DNA of 64,000 nucleotides, taken from contig NZ_JALJCJ010000010.1 of assembly GCF_022899935.1 (NCBI RefSeq), forward strand, positions 1 to 64,000. Direction: 5' to 3'. This DNA is from Shinella curvata (lineage in GTDB: Bacteria; Pseudomonadota; Alphaproteobacteria; Rhizobiales; Rhizobiaceae). Under the pieces are notes generated by a model. That model ran no database searches. It was not told the DNA's origin and saw nothing but the letters and a program-made list of their open reading frames with translations. A program made the position numbers and the translations under genes. Position 1 is the stretch's first letter; every line of letters begins with the position of its first letter. Shown here in pieces: positions 43,695 to 54,253 of this stretch.

Positions 43695-44155
43695 TCATTC
43701 GCACCACGGCTTCCGTGCGCCGGACCATTTTCTAGCAAGGTCTTCGGCGACCAATGCTAGTCCAATCGAACGCCCGCCCCGCGCCACGATCCTGAGTTTG
43801 CGGCCGTAACGATCTTGGTCTCGGCCGTTCGAAGATACGAGAATGGACCAGCGTTGAGAAGCACGAGCAAGCGGCGCTTGGCCGCCTCACCCTTTTCTTG
43901 CTCGTAGGCACAGCGCGGAGGACTGAGCTCAGTGGCGTCAATGTCCGCGATCCTGATCTTCTGGCGCTGAAACCAGAATGTGTCGCCGTCGGCAACGCAG
44001 TTCACCCGTCGCCGTTCACCGCAAAGCGTAAAGTTGGCCGACAGGCCGTCCGCGTGCGCCGTCGCGACACCTGTCGCGGAAATGATGATGCCAGCAGCTA
44101 TAAGCATCGCGGTCTTCCCAATTGAGCGCAGGATGCGCGGCCCCTTCGTGTTCAT
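43695..44155 (-). pseudogene. thermonuclease-family (SNase-like) secreted protein, frameshifted
   Basis: Start [20 protein letters not shown] has a hydrophobic signal segment ending near THAHA-type residues (ATAHADG). Next comes the SNase-like core CVADGDTFWFQRQKIRIADI, then ATELSPPRCAYEQEKGEAAK. Near 43838 the frame breaks. In the next frame the family sequence resumes as GRDQDRYGRKLRIVARGGRS, then IGLALVAEDLARKWSG and ARKPWCE, with a stop at 43695. One frameshift therefore splits an otherwise complete gene of about 150 aa. The ATG overlaps the traG stop (ATGA), so the gene ended the traC-traD-traG transcript. Confidence 0.82.
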
Positions 44156-46113
44156 TTTGGATCTGCCTTGCTCGGTTCCGGGATGGTTTCCGATGAGGTA
44201 GCTGGACGATGAAACCGGTTCTGCCCGACACAGGTTTTCATATCGTTGCGCCGGAACCAGATTGCGCGACCGCATCTCAGCGGCGGATTGCCGGCGGTGA
44301 AGACAATCTGCTCGTCGGCGCGCATTCGTAGTACCTCATGCGGCTGGATCAGGGGCCTTGCTGCCAGCTGCTTCGATCGCGTCCGCGACGAGCCGCGCGC
44401 CTGAAAGCTGCGGCTCACCTGGTCGATCTCGACCGTCGTCATGCCGCAGCGGCGCGATATGTAATCCGCCGTCTCTGGATCATTGATGGCAGCGAAGGAA
44501 ATCCAGCTGGCGCTCTCGAACCACTTGCTGGATGCATCGCGCCCGCCATAGGTTTCCCGCAGCTGGCCGATAGACTGGTAGATCATGGTCAGCGTGATGC
44601 CGTATTTGCGCCCTGCATCGCGCGCTGTTTCCAGGATGCGCATATACCCGAGCCTCGCCACCTCATCCAGAAGGAACAGGGCACGGCCCTCGATCGCTCC
44701 ATCCCGATTGTAAATGGCATTCAGGAACGACCCTATGATGACGCGCGCCAGCCCGGCATGTGTCTCCAATGTCTTGAGGTCAATATTGATAAACACGTCC
44801 GTCTTGCCCGACGCGATGTCATCGGTGGAGAAGGCCGATCCGGAAACGAGCGCGGCATAGTTCTGGTAGGACAGCCAGTGTGTTTCCTTGATCGCATTGG
44901 CATAGACGCCGCTAAACGTCTCGGGCGTCATGTTCACGAAGGCCGCGACATTTTCCTTGACGAAGTCTGAGCCGGAATTGTCGTAGATGTCCTGCAGGCG
45001 CTGGCGCAGTTTGGGCTCGGGTTCCGACAGATTGGCCCGCACCTGGCGGAGCGTCTGCTGTTCTGCCGGCGTGTGGCCGGAAAGGCAGACGTCAGCAATG
45101 ATCGCGGTCAGAAGCTGAAGGCCTGACGCTCGGAAGAAGTCATCACGGACACCACTGGCGCGCCCGCTTTCACTCATGATCCATGACGCGACAGACGCAA
45201 TGTCCTCTTCCTTGGTGCCACCAAATTTTCCAATCCAGTCGAGTGCGTTGAAGCCGGTCTTCGGCTGGCGCGGATCGAGGATGCGGATCCTGCGCCCCGC
45301 CCCTTCCCGATGCTGTGACACCATCGGTGCTACCTCGTTCGACGGGTCGAGCACGATCAACGATCCACCCCATTTTAGAGCGGTCGGGATCGTCACCGAT
45401 GTCGTCTTGAAACCGCCGGAGCCGGCGAAGACGATGCCGTGCGATGACCCGAAGGAGCCGTCGAAGCAGAGTAACGAAGCTTTCCCTCCGTCGCCCCAGC
45501 TGTCCTTGTCATCCGCCCGGAACCCACGCGCCGCGGCGCCGTCGCGATCGACGCGATATCGTTCTCCGACGACGATGCCGCCAGTATCGGCGAACAGGCG
45601 TTCGGCCTCGCTTAACTTCATCCAGTCGGCCTCTCCGTGAAGCGCTCGCTTGCCGACAATCCGTTTGGGCTCCGGTCGAACGAAAGCTGCGTTTCCGATC
45701 ACGGCAACACGAAGCGCGAAACAACCGGCCATGAGCGCTCCAGCCGCACCGATCATCGTGGCGGTATCGAGATAGGCGAAGATCGATTTCCCCGCGGGCA
45801 CCTTGTCGGCGAATGCGGCCAGGCGCGATGTCTCGCGCGCCGCTGCCACCAATATAGTGCCGACGCTTCCAGCGACCACGCTCCAGCCAACGAACCGGAT
45901 GCTCCCCGATCCCGCCGACGCGAAGAGCCAGACAAGGCCAACTGCGGCGGCGGCAATGTAGGGCATCGCGATGCCGATCCTGCCGAACATCAAGCGTTGG
46001 GCTTCGGTCTTGCCCAACGGGGCAAGCGACTGGTCAAACCCGGAGACAACGATGGTGACCGCGATGATCAGCATGGCTGGCACGATGGCGAGAAGAACTC
46101 TATTCACCGTCAT
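44152..46113 (-). CDS. traG: TraG, conjugative coupling protein (VirD4 family)
   Basis: 653-aa ATPase that links the relaxosome to the mating-pair channel. Four hydrophobic segments in the first 150 residues anchor it in the inner membrane (for example [17 protein letters not shown] and [15 protein letters not shown]). The cytosolic ATPase has Walker [20 protein letters not shown] and Walker [13 protein letters not shown], then [15 protein letters not shown] chose the ATG at 46113, which overlaps traD by 14 bases. It is third in the leftward traC-traD-traG operon that starts at oriT, exactly as in Ti-type plasmids. The length matches Ti TraG. Confidence 0.95.
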   Translation of the reverse strand: MTVNRVLLAIVPAMLIIAVTIVVSGFDQSLAPLGKTEAQRLMFGRIGIAMPYIAAAAVGLVWLFASAGSGSIRFVGWSVVAGSVGTILVAAARETSRLAAFADKVPAGKSIFAYLDTATMIGAAGALMAGCFALRVAVIGNAAFVRPEPKRIVGKRALHGEADWMKLSEAERLFADTGGIVVGERYRVDRDGAAARGFRADDKDSWGDGGKASLLCFDGSFGSSHGIVFAGSGGFKTTSVTIPTALKWGGSLIVLDPSNEVAPMVSQHREGAGRRIRILDPRQPKTGFNALDWIGKFGGTKEEDIASVASWIMSESGRASGVRDDFFRASGLQLLTAIIADVCLSGHTPAEQQTLRQVRANLSEPEPKLRQRLQDIYDNSGSDFVKENVAAFVNMTPETFSGVYANAIKETHWLSYQNYAALVSGSAFSTDDIASGKTDVFINIDLKTLETHAGLARVIIGSFLNAIYNRDGAIEGRALFLLDEVARLGYMRILETARDAGRKYGITLTMIYQSIGQLRETYGGRDASSKWFESASWISFAAINDPETADYISRRCGMTTVEIDQVSRSFQARGSSRTRSKQLAARPLIQPHEVLRMRADEQIVFTAGNPPLRCGRAIWFRRNDMKTCVGQNRFHRPATSSETIPEPSKADPK

Positions 46114-46315
46114 TGCCGAATGCCTCTGCACCGATCGCAGTCAATCGTGCTCGCTCGCCGGCATCCGCTTTGAGCCGGCGGGCGAGTTCGAGCAATGCAC
46201 CCAGCAGCATCGCGCGCTTTTCAAACCTTAGACCCGCCTTCACGATCAGCCCTCCGAGCTCGATTTTTTCGCGCGTGTCTTTCTTGCGGGCGTCCGATGT
46301 CAAGGTTTTCGACAT
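46100..46315 (-). CDS. traD: TraD, conjugal transfer accessory protein
   Basis: 71 aa, starting [20 protein letters not shown] with a helical [20 protein letters not shown] segment. TraD of rhizobial plasmids is a small protein between TraC and TraG, presumed to assist relaxosome or coupling functions. The ATG at 46315 is preferred; the open frame further upstream is the shadow of traC. It lies four bases after the traC stop and overlaps traG. Confidence 0.85.
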   Translation of the reverse strand: MSKTLTSDARKKDTREKIELGGLIVKAGLRFEKRAMLLGALLELARRLKADAGERARLTAIGAEAFGNDGE

Positions 46316-46319
46316 GCGT

Positions 46320-46607
46320 TCAAGCCTCGCCAGCGCTGCTCGCAGCCTCGCCAGCCGGGTTCGCCGAGGTCTGCCCGCCGTTCGCACCTCCCCTCTCCTT
46401 CCCGTGCGATCCGGCCTTGCCCCCGCGAAACCGTTTCGCCACGTCCTCGAACGCCGCCTGAAGGTCGGCGTCGTCAATCTCGATCTCAGCAAGACCGGCC
46501 TTCAATGCGATGCGTCCGATCCGCTCGGCATCGCGGGTTTCCGCTGCCTTGAGTTGTTCTTGCATCTTGGCGATGTCATTTCTGATTTGTTGCGTTGATT
46601 TCCGCAT
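46320..46607 (-). CDS. traC: TraC, oriT-associated relaxosome protein
   Basis: 95 aa, starting [21 protein letters not shown] coiled-coil front half is followed by [20 protein letters not shown] and a low-complexity Gly/Ala tail. Ti-plasmid TraC is needed with TraA for oriT processing and probably binds DNA near nic. The ATG at 46607 follows AAAGGAGACAGGAA. It heads the traC-traD-traG operon and faces oriT. Confidence 0.9.
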   Translation of the reverse strand: MRKSTQQIRNDIAKMQEQLKAAETRDAERIGRIALKAGLAEIEIDDADLQAAFEDVAKRFRGGKAGSHGKERGGANGGQTSANPAGEAASSAGEA

Positions 46608-46663
46608 TTCCTGTCTCCTTTGGCCTGAAAATCGATGCCGACAGGCAAAGGTTTTCAGACTGG

Positions 46664-46780
46664 AGTGCGGAACGCACTACTGTGAATCCTACAATCGCCA
46701 AGGGCGATGCTTTTGTGAATGATCCCATCCGTTCGCAAGGACGGATCCGAAGGGCGCAATTATACGTCGCTAATGCGACG
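46664..46780. other. oriT: origin of transfer (oriT) with RSF1010-like nic
   Basis: Lies in the 253 bases between the divergent traC and traA genes. The inverted repeat cgtcgc (46765-46770) / gcgacg (46775-46780) adjoins AGGGCGCAATTATA (46751-46764). On the minus strand this reads TATAATTGCGCCCT, matching the RSF1010/Ti nic core TAAGTGCG-CCCT, so the predicted nick is on the minus strand between plus positions 46754 and 46755. Two more short inverted repeats (agtgcg/cgcact 46664-46678; atcgcc/ggcgat 46694-46708) may bind TraC or regulators. Confidence 0.88.
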
Positions 46781-46860
46781 CTCTGCTTTTGCCCCCTGGC
46801 GGGGCCGTCCGCTCTCCACGAACACATTGAATTCGTTCGATCGAAGGAGCGCTTTCCGCC

Positions 46861-49800
46861 GTGGCCGTCCCGCATTTCTCAGTCAGCATCGTCGCCCGCG
46901 GCTCCGGCCGCAGTGCTGTGCTGTCGGCTGCCTACAGGCACTGCGCCAAGATGGACTATGAGCGGGAAGCCCGCACGATCGACTACACCCGCAAACAGGG
47001 ATTGCTGCACGAGGAGTTCGTCATCCCCGCCGATGCGCCGGAATGGCTCCGGTCCATGATCGCCGAGCGCTCGGTGTCCGGTGCCTCGGAGGCTTTCTGG
47101 AACCGGGTGGAGGATTTCGAGAAGCGGTCGGATGCGCAGCTCGCCAAGGACGTCACCATCGCACTTCCGATCGAACTCTCGACAGAGCAAAACATTGAAA
47201 TGGTCCGAGACTTCGTGGCTCGGCATATCACAGCTCAAGGCATCGTGGCTGACTGGGTCTTCCATGACGCGCCGGGCAATCCCCACATCCATCTGATGAC
47301 AACGTTGCGGCCGCTGACAGAGGACGGTTTCGGCTCGAAAAAGGCGGCGGTCACTGGACCCGACGGCAATGTGCTGCGCAACGATAGCGGCAAGATCGTC
47401 TATCAGCTTTGGGCCGGCGGGCTCGAGGACTTCAATGCGTTTCGCGATGGCTGGTTCGCCTGCCAGAACCGGCATCTCGCTCTTGCCGGGCTCGACCTTC
47501 GCGTCGACGGGCGCTCCTTCGAAAAGCAGGGCATCGAGCTGACCCCGACGATCCATCTCGGCGTCGGCACGAAGGCGATCGAGAGGAAGGCGGCCAGCGG
47601 GGATGGGAGGGCGGATGAGAAAGCTGCGCTCGAACGCCTGGAACTGCAGGAAGAGCGGCGGGCGGAGAACGCTCGCAGGATCCAGCGCAGTCCGGAGATC
47701 GTCCTTGACCTGATCACGCGGGAAAAAAGTGTCTTCGATGAGCGCGACGTCGCAAAGATCCTGCACCGCTACATCGACGATGCGGGCCTCTTCCGTAGCT
47801 TGATGGCGCGCATCCTTCAGAGCCCCGAAACCCTTCGTCTTGATCGCGAGCGGCTGGACTTCGTGACCGGGGTGCGTGCGCCCGCAAAATATACCACACG
47901 CGAGCTGCTCAGGCTCGAAGCCGATATGGCCAATCGAGCGATCTGGCTCTCGCAGCAGTCGTCGCATGGTGTCCGCAAGTCCGTGCTCGAGGCGACGGTC
48001 GGGCTCCACGACCGGCTGTCCGACGAGCAGAAAGCCGCCATCGAACATGTCGCCGGTCGCGAGCGGATCGCCGCCGTGATCGGCCGGGCCGGCGCGGGCA
48101 AGACCACGATGATGAAGGCGGCCCGCGAAGCCTGGGAAGCCGCCGGCTATCGTGTTGTCGGTGGCGCGCTCGCCGGCAAGGCAGCCGAAGGTCTGGAGAA
48201 GGAAGCGGGCATCGTCTCGTGCACGTTGTCATCCTGGGAACTCCGTTGGAACCAGCGACGCGGGCAGCTCGATGACAAGACAGTCTTCGTGCTGGACGAG
48301 GCCGGGATGGTGTCGTCTCGGCAGATGGCGACAATTGTCGAAATGGTCACCAGATCTGGCGCGAAGCTCGTGCTCGTCGGCGATCCGGAGCAGCTTCAGC
48401 CGATCGAAGCGGGTGCTGCGTTTCGGGCGATCACTGAGCGCATCGGCTATGCGGAGCTGGAGACCATCTATCGCCAGCGCGAGCAGTGGATGCGCGAGGC
48501 ATCGCTCGATCTGGCGCGCGGAGAAATCGGCAAGGCTGTCTCTGCCTATCAGGCGAACGGCAAGATGATGGGCTCCGAGCTGAAGGCTGATGCCGTCACC
48601 AACCTCATTGCCGACTGGAACCGCGACTACGATCCCGCCAAGTCGACGTTGATCCTCGCTCACTTGCGCCGTGATGTCCGGATGCTGAACGATTTGGCGC
48701 GCGCAAAGCTCATAGAGCGCGGCGTCATTGATCAGGGTTTCGCGTTCAAGACTGCTGATGGAGACCGCAATTTTGCCACTGGCGATCAGGTCGTCTTCCT
48801 GAAAAACGAGGGTTCTCTTGGCGTCAAGAACGGCATGCTGGGCAAAATCGTAGCAGCGGCGTCAGGTCGTATCGTCGTGGCGATCGGCGAGGGAGATGAT
48901 CTACGTGAGGTCAACCTCGAGCAGCGATTCTACAACAACATCGACCACGGTTACGCCACAACGGTTCACAAGTCTCAAGGCGCGACGGTCGATCGCGTCA
49001 AGGTGCTGGCATCTCTCTCGCTCGATCGTCACCTGACCTATGTAGCGATGACCCGTCACCGCGAGGATCTCGGCGTCTACTACGGCAGCCGATCCTTCGC
49101 CAAGGCCGGTGGACTCGTCGAGATCCTGTCGCGCAGGAATTCCAAGGAAACCACGCTCGATTATGCGGGCGGCAGCATCTATCAGCAGGCGCTCCGCTTT
49201 GCCGAGACGCGCGGGCTTCACATCGTCAACGTCGCCAGGACCATCGCGCGCGACCGTCTCGAATGGACGGTGCGGCAGAAGCAAAAGCACGCCGATCTCG
49301 CCGGCCGGCTTGCGGCCATCGGTGCCAAGCTCGGCTTCGCAACGTCGGCGGCGAGAACAATTCCCATCGCAGCAAAGGAGGCCAGGCCCATGGTTGCCGG
49401 TATTACGACCTTCCCGAAATCGATCGATCAGGCCGTCGAGGACAAGCTCGCGGCCGACCCCGCGCTCAAGAAGCAATGGGAAGAAGTCTCGATGCGCTTC
49501 CATCATGTCTACGCACAGCCAGAAGCGGCCTTCAAGGCGGCGAATGTGGATGCAATGCTGATCGATCAGGCGACCGCGGCGAAGGCGATTGCAAAGATTG
49601 CCGCAGAGCCGGAGGTGCTCGGTGCGCTGAAGGGCAAGACAGGGGTGTTCGCGAGCCGGGCCGATAAGTCGGACCGAGATCGGGCGCTTAGGAATGTCAC
49701 GCCGTTGGCCGATAGCATCAGCGACTATCTGCGCCAGCGCGGCGATGCAGAGCGGCGAAACCACGCTGAGGAGCTGGCGGTTCGGAAACAGGTCGCGCTT

Positions 49801-50181
49801 GAAATCCCTGCACTTTCGGCGAATGCAAAGAGCGTGCTCGAACGTGTTCGCGACGCCATTGATCGAAACGATCTGCCAGCCGGCCTTGAGTATGCCTTGG
49901 CGGACAAGATGGTGAAGGCCGAACTCGAAGGCTTTGCCAAGGCGGTGACCAAGCGTTTTGGGGAACGGACATTCCTGCCTCTCGCCGCCAAGGATGCCAA
50001 CGGCGAGGCGTTCCAACGGGTCACGTCTGGCATGAACGCAACGCAGAAGAGCGAGGTCGGCCAGGCCTGGAACACGATGCGGACCGTGCAGCAGTTGTCT
50101 GCTCATGAAAGAACTGTGACCGCGCTAAAAGCCGCTGAGGCCATGCGTCAGACCAAGAGCCAGGGACTGACGCTGAAATGA
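46861..50181 (+). CDS. traA: TraA, MOBQ relaxase-helicase
   Basis: 1106-aa relaxase that nicks oriT and unwinds the transferred strand. The N-terminal MobA/MobL domain has the catalytic Tyr25 (AAYRHC) and the metal-binding [11 protein letters not shown] (His135, His142, His144). The helicase domain has Walker [12 protein letters not shown] at 407-417, [19 protein letters not shown] and, near 700, [13 protein letters not shown]. The C-terminal 300 residues are TraA-specific. The start is a GTG at 46861 with GAAGGAG 12 bases upstream. The stop overlaps traF by 4 bases. Together with oriT and traCDG this is a typical Ti/pRetCFN42a-type DNA-processing system. Confidence 0.97.
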   Translation: MAVPHFSVSIVARGSGRSAVLSAAYRHCAKMDYEREARTIDYTRKQGLLHEEFVIPADAPEWLRSMIAERSVSGASEAFWNRVEDFEKRSDAQLAKDVTIALPIELSTEQNIEMVRDFVARHITAQGIVADWVFHDAPGNPHIHLMTTLRPLTEDGFGSKKAAVTGPDGNVLRNDSGKIVYQLWAGGLEDFNAFRDGWFACQNRHLALAGLDLRVDGRSFEKQGIELTPTIHLGVGTKAIERKAASGDGRADEKAALERLELQEERRAENARRIQRSPEIVLDLITREKSVFDERDVAKILHRYIDDAGLFRSLMARILQSPETLRLDRERLDFVTGVRAPAKYTTRELLRLEADMANRAIWLSQQSSHGVRKSVLEATVGLHDRLSDEQKAAIEHVAGRERIAAVIGRAGAGKTTMMKAAREAWEAAGYRVVGGALAGKAAEGLEKEAGIVSCTLSSWELRWNQRRGQLDDKTVFVLDEAGMVSSRQMATIVEMVTRSGAKLVLVGDPEQLQPIEAGAAFRAITERIGYAELETIYRQREQWMREASLDLARGEIGKAVSAYQANGKMMGSELKADAVTNLIADWNRDYDPAKSTLILAHLRRDVRMLNDLARAKLIERGVIDQGFAFKTADGDRNFATGDQVVFLKNEGSLGVKNGMLGKIVAAASGRIVVAIGEGDDLREVNLEQRFYNNIDHGYATTVHKSQGATVDRVKVLASLSLDRHLTYVAMTRHREDLGVYYGSRSFAKAGGLVEILSRRNSKETTLDYAGGSIYQQALRFAETRGLHIVNVARTIARDRLEWTVRQKQKHADLAGRLAAIGAKLGFATSAARTIPIAAKEARPMVAGITTFPKSIDQAVEDKLAADPALKKQWEEVSMRFHHVYAQPEAAFKAANVDAMLIDQATAAKAIAKIAAEPEVLGALKGKTGVFASRADKSDRDRALRNVTPLADSISDYLRQRGDAERRNHAEELAVRKQVALEIPALSANAKSVLERVRDAIDRNDLPAGLEYALADKMVKAELEGFAKAVTKRFGERTFLPLAAKDANGEAFQRVTSGMNATQKSEVGQAWNTMRTVQQLSAHERTVTALKAAEAMRQTKSQGLTLK

Positions 50182-50744
50182 AGGTGCGCCATCGACATAG
50201 CGTGCTTCGGCGCATCCATCGGCTCGTCTGGTTCTATCGGATCAGCAGCGTCAGCCTTTTGACGCTCGGGCTTCTCGTGATGCTCGGTGGAGCCGGCTTC
50301 AGGGTCAATCTCACGCCGAGCGAACCGCTCGGTCTATGGCGCATTGTCGATCCTGATCGCCCGGTTTTGGTTGGTGATCTGGTCTTCATTTGCCCGCCCG
50401 ATACCGAGCAGATGCGCGAGGCGCGCTCACGTGGATATCTTCGTTTCGGTCTTTGCGACGGACAAGTCGCGCCCCTGATCAAGACCGTCGCAGCGATATC
50501 CGGACAGACCATCGAGATCGATGGCGCGGTGCGTGTCGACGGGAAGTCGCTACCCCACTCGCGTGTCGCACCGTGGGATGGCCAGGGGCGCGTGATGGCC
50601 ACTTATGACGGTGGTGTCGTTCCACCTGACATGGTGTTTCTGCACTCCGAGTTCCCGGGGTCGTTCGATAGCCGTTATGTCGGCCCTCTTCCAACTGACG
50701 GGATTCTCGGATTGGCGCAGGAGGTGTGGACCTATGCGCCTTGA
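50178..50744 (+). CDS. traF: TraF, conjugative signal peptidase-like protease (S26)
   Basis: 188 aa. A membrane segment ([18 protein letters not shown]) is followed by the S26 active site: Ser in [12 protein letters not shown] and Lys in [13 protein letters not shown]. In RP4, TraF matures and cyclises the pilin TrbC; the Ti homologue is thought to process pilin for the Trb system, which is not in this window. Its ATG overlaps the traA stop (ATGA) and its 3' end overlaps traB by 11 bases, so it is in the traAFBH operon. Confidence 0.93.
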   Translation: MKVRHRHSVLRRIHRLVWFYRISSVSLLTLGLLVMLGGAGFRVNLTPSEPLGLWRIVDPDRPVLVGDLVFICPPDTEQMREARSRGYLRFGLCDGQVAPLIKTVAAISGQTIEIDGAVRVDGKSLPHSRVAPWDGQGRVMATYDGGVVPPDMVFLHSEFPGSFDSRYVGPLPTDGILGLAQEVWTYAP

Positions 50745-51894
50745 CCATCTTCGAACGTCGGCGTTGATCATCGGCTCGGTCGCGGCTGGCTGGATCGGTT
50801 GGAGTGGCAATATCCTGTCCCTTCCGACCGTTATCTTCTTCCCGGTTATGTGGTCGCTCTCGGGAAGGCGCTGGCAAGCGGCCGCAGTTTCGGCAGCGTA
50901 TTTCCTGGCTGCGTCGCGAGGCCTGCCTCAAGGTGTGGCAAACTTCTATTCCTCGGATATCTGGCCTGGCCTGCTTCTGTGGCTGATCGCCTCGGTCGGC
51001 TTCGTCGTCGTGCATACGGCGCTCTGGACAGACGGCACAGGTTGGCGAAAACCGCTTCGCTTCCTGATCGCTTGTGTGATCATGGCGTTTCCGCCGTTTG
51101 GTATCACTGGATGGGCGCATCCGATCACCGCGGCCGGGGCTCTGTTTCCGGCTTGGGGCTGGTGGGGGATAGTTGCGATGGCAGCCGGCCTGGCCATGAT
51201 GACGACGCCCCGTTGGCCGGCTGCAGCCATGGCCCTCACGGGCATCTGGCTCTGGTCCGCCGCTGAGTGGACGCAGCCGAGTCTACCTGCGTCGTGGCAG
51301 GGTGTCGACTTGGAAATGGGGGCTTCTCTCGGTCGGGACACGAGCCTCGAGCGGCACAAAGCGCTAATCAAGATGGTTGGTCGTCAGGCGGCGGCTGATA
51401 TCGTTGTCCTGCCCGAGAGCGCTCTCGGCTTTTGGACGCCCACGCTTGCGAGGTTGTGGCGAACGGCGCTTTCCGGCACCAACACCACGGTGATCGCCGG
51501 GACTGCGCTCATCGACACGGACGGCTACGATAATGTGCTCGTTTCGATCAGCGCTGATGGCGCCACCATCCTCTATCGCGAGAGGATGCCGGTTCCCGGA
51601 TCGATGTGGCAACCGTGGAATAAATTGCTGGGAGAGGCTGGCGGCGCCCGGGCGCATTTCTTCGCAAATCCTGTCATCGAGGTCGTAGGCTCCAGGATTG
51701 CCCCGCTGATTTGCTATGAACAGCTCATTGTCTGGCCGGTGCTGCAGTCCATGCTGCATGATCCAGACGTCATTGTTGCTGTGGGCAACGGCTGGTGGAC
51801 GACCGGGACCTCGATCGTCGACATTCAGCGCGCAAGTGCACAGGCCTGGAGCCGCCTCTTCAGCAAACCCGTCATCTTCTCGTTCAACACCTGA
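50734..51894 (+). CDS. traB: TraB, conjugal transfer protein with nitrilase/Lnt-like domain
   Basis: 386 aa. Several membrane helices fill the first 180 residues (for example [20 protein letters not shown]). The second half resembles the carbon-nitrogen hydrolase / apolipoprotein N-acyltransferase domain: Glu in [11 protein letters not shown] and catalytic Cys in [13 protein letters not shown]. Ti-plasmid TraB has this form, and its substrate is unknown. The ATG at 50734 follows GCAGGAGGTGTGGACCT. It lies between traF and traH in the same operon. Confidence 0.92.
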   Translation: MRLDHLRTSALIIGSVAAGWIGWSGNILSLPTVIFFPVMWSLSGRRWQAAAVSAAYFLAASRGLPQGVANFYSSDIWPGLLLWLIASVGFVVVHTALWTDGTGWRKPLRFLIACVIMAFPPFGITGWAHPITAAGALFPAWGWWGIVAMAAGLAMMTTPRWPAAAMALTGIWLWSAAEWTQPSLPASWQGVDLEMGASLGRDTSLERHKALIKMVGRQAAADIVVLPESALGFWTPTLARLWRTALSGTNTTVIAGTALIDTDGYDNVLVSISADGATILYRERMPVPGSMWQPWNKLLGEAGGARAHFFANPVIEVVGSRIAPLICYEQLIVWPVLQSMLHDPDVIVAVGNGWWTTGTSIVDIQRASAQAWSRLFSKPVIFSFNT

Positions 51895-51907
51895 CTGGAC
51901 ATTCCCT

Positions 51908-52537
51908 ATGCTTGACGTCGCTCTTATCGAGAGATGTGCCGATCCTTCGCTCACGCCCGCCATCGTCGAGCAGTTCGTGGCGGCAGCCGGCTCCGCCGAT
52001 CCGTTGGCCATCACCGTGAAATCCGGCGGCAGGCTTGTCCTCGTCTCAAGACCGCAATCACCCGAGGCAGCGTTGGAGATCATGCGCCAGCATGTGGGAA
52101 AGGCGAGTGTTCGAGTCGGTCTCACGCAATATCCCGCCGGCGTTGGCATCACCGACATCGCTGAGCTCGATACTGCGCTTGTTGACCCCTGCGAGAATCT
52201 CAAGCGCGGCACAGCGCTGTTTGGCAAAATCTCCCGTATCGTGACGAAATGGTACGGTAGCCCGACGAGCAAGGAGGTTATACCTCAGATGTTCGAGGAC
52301 GCCGTCTACGCATGGCGCACCGGCGAGTTCGAGGGTACCAAGGTTTTTCAGGTTGAGGACCCGGGAGGGGCGACCTTCGTGAGCGGGAAGCCACTATCAA
52401 AACGTCAAACCGAGGAGGACTCTCAGGAAGTTGATGCGAAGCCGGGTGAAGAGGATTCCGTGCAGCCGCCCGTCGCAGTAACAGAAGTCGGCGCGGCCGA
52501 GATGCGCATCGACCTGTCGAGGATTGGCGGCCGGTAG
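51908..52537 (+). CDS. traH: TraH, conjugal transfer protein
   Basis: 209 aa, starting MLDVALIERCADPSLTPAIV. The middle (VRVGLTQYPAGVGITDIAEL, then LVDPCENLKRGTALFGKI) fits a lytic-transglycosylase-like fold as in TraH/VirB1-type proteins; catalytic residues are not obvious to me. The acidic C-terminus is disordered. It begins 13 bases after the traB stop, without a strong ribosome site, and is last in traAFBH. Confidence 0.88.
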   Translation: MLDVALIERCADPSLTPAIVEQFVAAAGSADPLAITVKSGGRLVLVSRPQSPEAALEIMRQHVGKASVRVGLTQYPAGVGITDIAELDTALVDPCENLKRGTALFGKISRIVTKWYGSPTSKEVIPQMFEDAVYAWRTGEFEGTKVFQVEDPGGATFVSGKPLSKRQTEEDSQEVDAKPGEEDSVQPPVAVTEVGAAEMRIDLSRIGGR

Positions 52538-52545
52538 CTGACCGA

Positions 52546-52923
52546 TCACGCTGCGGGCAGCGCGTACCGGGTCAAAACAGCTTCCTTGCCGTCCAAGCTG
52601 ATTTCGATCACTTCGTTTAGCAACTCCTCACCCTCCGCCAGATCACGAAGAACTATATCAAATAGCTCTCTCTGCAATGCAGGGGTAACGAAGGGTACAA
52701 TGATGACCAAGCCCGCGTGCAGCTGTTCTCTGCTGTAAAGCTTCCGGAAATCTCGCGCATTGTTTGTGACGAACGTATAGTCCTCTGCCACGATGCGCGG
52801 CATGAGGTCCCAGTCTGCCTCACCGCTCAGTCCCAGCCAGTTCACGTGGAAGCCATCGTGGCCGTTGTCCTGCGCGACGGCCACGAGTGATGTATGAAGG
52901 CATTCGTCGATCAGAAATTTCAC
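52546..52923 (-). CDS. PIN-like toxin (DUF5615 family)
   Basis: 125 aa, starting MKFLIDECLHTSLVAVAQDN, with the PIN-like acidic residues (LIDECL, then DWDLMPRIVAEDYTFVTNNA and RDF). DUF5615 proteins are predicted RNases paired with DUF433 antitoxins, as here. The ATG overlaps the antitoxin stop by 4 bases. It is convergent with traH, ending 8 bases from its stop. Toxicity is inferred from family and arrangement. Confidence 0.85.
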   Translation of the reverse strand: MKFLIDECLHTSLVAVAQDNGHDGFHVNWLGLSGEADWDLMPRIVAEDYTFVTNNARDFRKLYSREQLHAGLVIIVPFVTPALQRELFDIVLRDLAEGEELLNEVIEISLDGKEAVLTRYALPAA

Positions 52924-53552
52924 GACAATGAGCCGGCGCGCTTTACTTCTGGTCTTGTTCCGAGGGTAAGGCGCTTGGTGGACGTCGCCGTGATCCCGAA
53001 ATCGGAAAGCTTGCGGGGCCTACCCCTTGCAGGATGAGCCGCGGCCCAGATTTCGGACAGCTCAACCATGCGGGAGGTAAGCGCCGGATACCCGTCGACG
53101 ATCTCCTGTATGCTCGCGCCCTGCCTCCTCATCGCTGCAATCGCCCTTACAGGGACGCGCGTTGACTTGAAGACAGGCTCTCCACCCATAACGCCCTTGC
53201 TGCTTTCGACAATAGCTTTTGCCTCGCGCAAAGCTTCAGCTCGCGCGGCCAATTGTTCCCTCGCCCGGGCGACATCGACAATCAAGTAGTCATCCGCCCG
53301 AACCGTATCAGCGTGCGGGTTTTCGTCGATCGTGTCGAACAAACGTTTGCGTCGCTCAGCTGAGAGGATCGAGCCGACGCCATACCAGAGTTTCAACCGA
53401 AGGAGATCGTCATCGGATAAAACGCGACCTTCACCGCCAACGGAACCGGCAGATATGACGCGCTTGTCGATGGCGTTGTGGACGGACTTGACGGCGATTT
53501 CGCTCAACGCTGCGGCTTCGGTCGGCGTATACGCACGATAAGAAGTTGGCAT
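52920..53552 (-). CDS. DUF433-domain antitoxin
   Basis: 210 aa. The N-terminus looks like a MerR/HTH-type segment (YTPTEAAALSEIAVKSVHNA). The C-terminal DUF433 domain reads VFKSTRVPVRAIAAMRRQGA and IQEIVDGYPALTSRMVELSE. Of the two ATGs, 53552 is better spaced from AAGGAG. It is first in a two-gene toxin-antitoxin operon with the PIN-like toxin, and probably autoregulated. Such pairs stabilise plasmids. Confidence 0.85.
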   Translation of the reverse strand: MPTSYRAYTPTEAAALSEIAVKSVHNAIDKRVISAGSVGGEGRVLSDDDLLRLKLWYGVGSILSAERRKRLFDTIDENPHADTVRADDYLIVDVARAREQLAARAEALREAKAIVESSKGVMGGEPVFKSTRVPVRAIAAMRRQGASIQEIVDGYPALTSRMVELSEIWAAAHPARGRPRKLSDFGITATSTKRLTLGTRPEVKRAGSLS

Positions 53553-53621
53553 AATCATTCTCCTTGGGAAGAAGATATATCGCGCCTGCCCACATTTTTG
53601 AAGCCCTTTGAACGAAATCCT

Positions 53622-53843
53622 TCAGGTATCGCTTGGTGGGCGCCTTAACAAATCAGCGGCTTGGATCTCGAGCGCGATCGCGAGTCGCTCAACCACATCA
53701 ATGCTTGCGTTGTAAATGCTGCGTTCCAAGGAGCTAATGTACGTGCGGTCAATCTCGGCACGATGCGCAAGCTCCTCCTGCGACAGGCCTTTCTGTTGAC
53801 GCGCCGCTCGCAAGTTTTGCGCAAAGACTTCTTTGATCTCCAT
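53622..53843 (-). CDS. XRE-family transcriptional regulator, 73 aa
   Basis: Consists of essentially one helix-turn-helix: NLRAARQQKGLSQEELAHRA, then IDRTYISSLERSIYNASIDV and ERLAIALEIQAADLL. The ribosome site is weak. Small solitary XRE regulators like this are common on rhizobial plasmids, and the target here is unknown. It could regulate the toxin-antitoxin operon next door. Confidence 0.88.
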   Translation of the reverse strand: MEIKEVFAQNLRAARQQKGLSQEELAHRAEIDRTYISSLERSIYNASIDVVERLAIALEIQAADLLRRPPSDT

Positions 53844-53987
53844 GTAGCGGAGATCAAACGCTTGAAGAGTATTCCTCCACGGAGTATTCTCTACAGAGGC
53901 CTATGGAGCGCCGTTGACTTCGATAATTCCTAGGCTTCGGCTCCGTGTGGCAAGGTGAAATGCCCGCCGGGTTATGGAGAATGTGAC

Positions 53988-54251
53988 GTGACGATGAAAG
54001 TTCTTATTGAAAAACGCGCATTAGAAGAGGCTGCAATAGCCGCAATCCAGTCACAACGCCGGCAAATGGCGGCTGACGAAGTTGTCTATGAGGAATTGCT
54101 AAGGGCCCAAAATGATCCGAGCATGCCGGCGTCCATCTCTGCACAGCTGCGCGATGAGTATTCAGCGCGACAAACAAAGTTGGCAGAGCAACAAGCGATC
54201 CTTGCGGAAACTTTGGACGCTCTAGGTTACGTACCCATTGTTCCAGTCTGA
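53988..54251 (+). CDS. hypothetical coiled-coil protein, 87 aa
   Basis: The GTG at 53988 is 9 bases after GGAG; an ATG two codons later is an alternative. The protein is helical and rich in Ala, Gln and Glu (LEEAAIAAIQSQRRQMAADE; LRDEYSARQTKLAEQQAILA). It is convergent with the TraR-like gene, with only 2 bases between stops. In Ti plasmids the antiactivator TraM (about 100 aa, helical) lies next to traR, so this gene is a candidate for such a role by position; I cannot show homology. Confidence 0.55.
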   Translation: MTMKVLIEKRALEEAAIAAIQSQRRQMAADEVVYEELLRAQNDPSMPASISAQLRDEYSARQTKLAEQQAILAETLDALGYVPIVPV

Positions 54252-54253
54252 AA

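Noticed and set aside
46664-46678. AGTGCG-GAA-CGCACT considered as a tra box
   Set aside because: The Ti tra box is an 18-bp palindrome of different sequence; this is shorter, GC-rich and lies in oriT, where it more likely binds relaxosome proteins.
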